DNA of 34,119 nucleotides from an uncultured bacterium (GTDB taxonomy: Bacteria > Patescibacteriota > Minisyncoccia > Phycocordibacterales > UBA9973), in NCBI GenBank assembly GCA_903907175.1, contig CAIVNB010000069.1, forward strand, positions 1 through 34,119, given 5' to 3'. Shown one piece after another: positions 33,365 through 34,119 of the stretch (its first letter is position 1; each line of letters begins with the position of its first letter). The notes below the pieces were generated by a model. The model worked only from the letters and a program-made list of their open reading frames with translations, ran no database searches and was not told the DNA's origin. Both the position numbers and the translations under genes were made by a program.

Positions 33365-33760
33365 ATTATTTATTCTACCCCCCCCCCCCCGCTTTTGCCA
33401 CTACTGGCAAAAGCGAAAAGCTGTTATTTACAGTGGATTACTTTTTACGAAACTTTGCCAAAAATCCACAAATATACTCTAGGGCAAAAGATTGATACTT
33501 TGTTTGTTGAGGTAATAGAGGCAATCTCTATCGCCACCTTTTTATCTCGTGAAGAAAAACAACCGTGGGTCCGACTGGCAATCAGAAAGACAGATACTCT
33601 CAAGATACTTTTGATGGTTTTATGGGAAGCAAAATCTATTGATAATAAAAAGTATCTTGCTTTATCTGTAAAAGTAGAAGAAATAGGAAAGATGCTCGGG
33701 GGTTGGAGTGGACAGCTCGCAAAACAAAACTCTCCCGCAATAAAGACGAGAGAGAAATGA
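33341..33760 (+). CDS. avd: Avd-like four-helix-bundle DGR accessory protein
   Basis: Avd binds the RT and template RNA and is needed for cDNA synthesis in known DGRs. The 139-residue protein is all-helical with the family pattern YLQWITFYETLPKIHKYTLG, KIDTLFVEVIEAI, FLSREEKQPWVRLAIRKTD, and a conserved end EIGKMLGGWSGQL. The first 22 residues are not family-like: they include four prolines (14-17) encoded by a 13-nt C run (33378-33390), followed by LLPLLAKAK. ATG 33341 is the only ATG in frame. If the C run gained one base, a second ATG at 33354 would come into frame instead. It runs opposite to RT and ends just before the template repeat. Confidence 0.85.
   Translation: MNKLNAGHIIYSTPPPPLLPLLAKAKSCYLQWITFYETLPKIHKYTLGQKIDTLFVEVIEAISIATFLSREEKQPWVRLAIRKTDTLKILLMVLWEAKSIDNKKYLALSVKVEEIGKMLGGWSGQLAKQNSPAIKTREK
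33372..33400 (-). promoter_or_regulatory. RT promoter with a 13-G tract in its spacer
   Basis: On the minus strand, TGGCAA (33400-33395), a 17-bp spacer made of AAGC plus 13 G, and TAGAAT (33377-33372) are followed by 7 nt and the RT ATG. The -10 and its distance are identical to those of rpsB; the -35 differs from that of rpsB (TTGCAA) by one base. A gain or loss of G would shift the spacing from the optimal 17. Confidence 0.5.
33378..33390. repeat. 13-nt homopolymer (poly-C on plus, poly-G on minus)
   Basis: It lies inside the avd reading frame (four Pro codons) and inside the RT promoter spacer. It is by far the longest G/C run I noticed in this AT-rich window. Such tracts are prone to slippage. 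The length in the assembly may be uncertain. Confidence 0.9.
33390..33415. repeat. 11-bp perfect hairpin next to the homopolymer
   Basis: CGCTTTTGCCA (33390-33400), loop CTAC, TGGCAAAAGCG (33405-33415). It covers the putative RT -35 and early avd codons. It may act as an operator or as an mRNA structure over the avd frame. Confidence 0.7.
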
Positions 33761-33762
33761 AA

Positions 33763-33888
33763 AGAGTTGCCAAAGCGGAGTGCGGGATTGTTGGAGTTCC
33801 AGTTGTTGTCCAGCCAGTTCCAGTTCACCACAACCTTGCCACCGTTCTCATAGAGATACGGGACATTCAGGTTGCCGTTGCGGTTCTG
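33763..33888 (-). repeat. DGR template repeat (TR)
   Basis: Read on the minus strand, 33885-33766 contains 13 AAY codons out of 40, arranged as in DGR templates so that adenine mutagenesis gives many amino acids without stops. The virtual peptide contains the phrases PYLYENGG, NWNWLDNN and PALRFGN, the pattern of lectin-fold variable regions. The 3' end (CTCCGCTTTGGCAAC) is adenine-poor and would serve as the initiation-of-homing region. The TR has much higher GC content than its surroundings and points the same way as RT. Edges are approximate because no variable repeat is available for alignment. Confidence 0.85.
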
Positions 33889-34119
33889 CACGAAATGTAT
33901 GGGATTTCTTCTAGTTCCACTGCCCTTTGAATACTCTCGGAGCTGTATCGTATTCGGCATAGTAATGCCCTAAAACCCCATACCAAGTATATTCATTTTT
34001 TATGAAGTGCTACATACACCACTCTATTTGAAACCATAGTCGCAAATACTCTCAATGTATGGATACTGGTCTCGGTGGCAGAAAACCTTAATCTTCTACA
34101 TATTCACCTATCACCGATT
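33889..34119 (-). other. Non-coding flank of the template repeat, right edge
   Basis: On the minus strand this holds the region before the TR, which probably contains the TR transcript start. A frame opens at 33960 (MPNTIQLREYS) and runs through the TR, but it continues into antisense avd and is not a credible gene. The last 150 bp contain no long frame on either strand. It might be a decayed copy of target-gene sequence, which cannot be tested here. Confidence 0.35.

Noticed and set aside
33727..33768. CTCTC/GAGAG and AACTCT/AGAGTT pairs at the avd-TR junction as the DGR cruciform
   Set aside because: The stems are only 5-6 bp with large loops. The known DGR hairpin lies next to the variable repeat, which is not present here.
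33445..33960. A 171-codon minus-strand frame over the template repeat
   Set aside because: Only its first third is the TR; the rest is antisense to avd, whose frame has clear family similarity. It is most likely an open frame by chance, not a protein.
1..34119. CRISPR array, rRNA, transposase or integrase
   Set aside because: No regularly spaced repeats, rRNA sequence, transposase or integrase motifs were seen in the window.

Overview
The window is AT-rich and gene-dense, with short spacers. Its gene content fits a Candidate Phyla Radiation (Patescibacteria) bacterium, probably of the Parcubacteria type: a B12-dependent ribonucleotide reductase with an ATP cone, a short ProS without an editing insertion, small secreted and membrane proteins with no close named family, and many starts that look leaderless. 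The lineage is inferred from style and gene content; there is no rRNA here to confirm it.

Layout. 1-2229 is a 3'-truncated class II ribonucleotide reductase (minus). 2340-8657 (minus) holds proS-mreB-mreC-tgt in tight succession, then a SpeA-like decarboxylase with its own promoter and a DUF192 protein. 8727-10713 (plus) is rpsB-tsf plus a small membrane protein, transcribed divergently from proS. A tRNA-Thr(TGT) lies at 10763-10835, and a partial copy of its 3' end at 10897-10917 abuts a minus-strand envelope module: acyltransferase, membrane-anchored thioredoxin-like protein and processive-type GT2 glycosyltransferase. Next come a Cys-tailed DUF378 protein and a DsbA-like oxidoreductase behind a hairpin-rich leader. 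15547-25316 (minus) is a large information-processing operon, rpoB-rpoC-dnaG-rpoD. 25624-30961 (minus) is an envelope and signalling region: a secreted DUF5666-like protein, a histidine kinase/OmpR regulator pair, MltG and a large secreted protein with a peptidoglycan-binding domain. Two uncharacterised charged proteins follow (31037-32197).

The right end (32333-about 33890) is a diversity-generating retroelement (DGR): a DGR-type reverse transcriptase (minus), an Avd-like four-helix accessory protein (plus) and a template repeat (minus) in which 13 of 40 codons are AAY. The variable-repeat target gene is not in the window and probably lies beyond the right edge or elsewhere in the genome.

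The most unusual observation is at the DGR core. RT and avd are head to head with 5' ends overlapping by 24 bp. A 13-nt poly-C/poly-G tract (33378-33390) lies both in the predicted -35/-10 spacer of the RT promoter and inside the avd reading frame. A length change in this one tract could alter RT transcription and avd translation together, a possible phase-variable switch on a DGR. The RT and avd promoters share a pattern seen at several other genes here (nrdJ, proS, rpsB): a -10 hexamer exactly 7 nt before the start codon, implying leaderless mRNAs.
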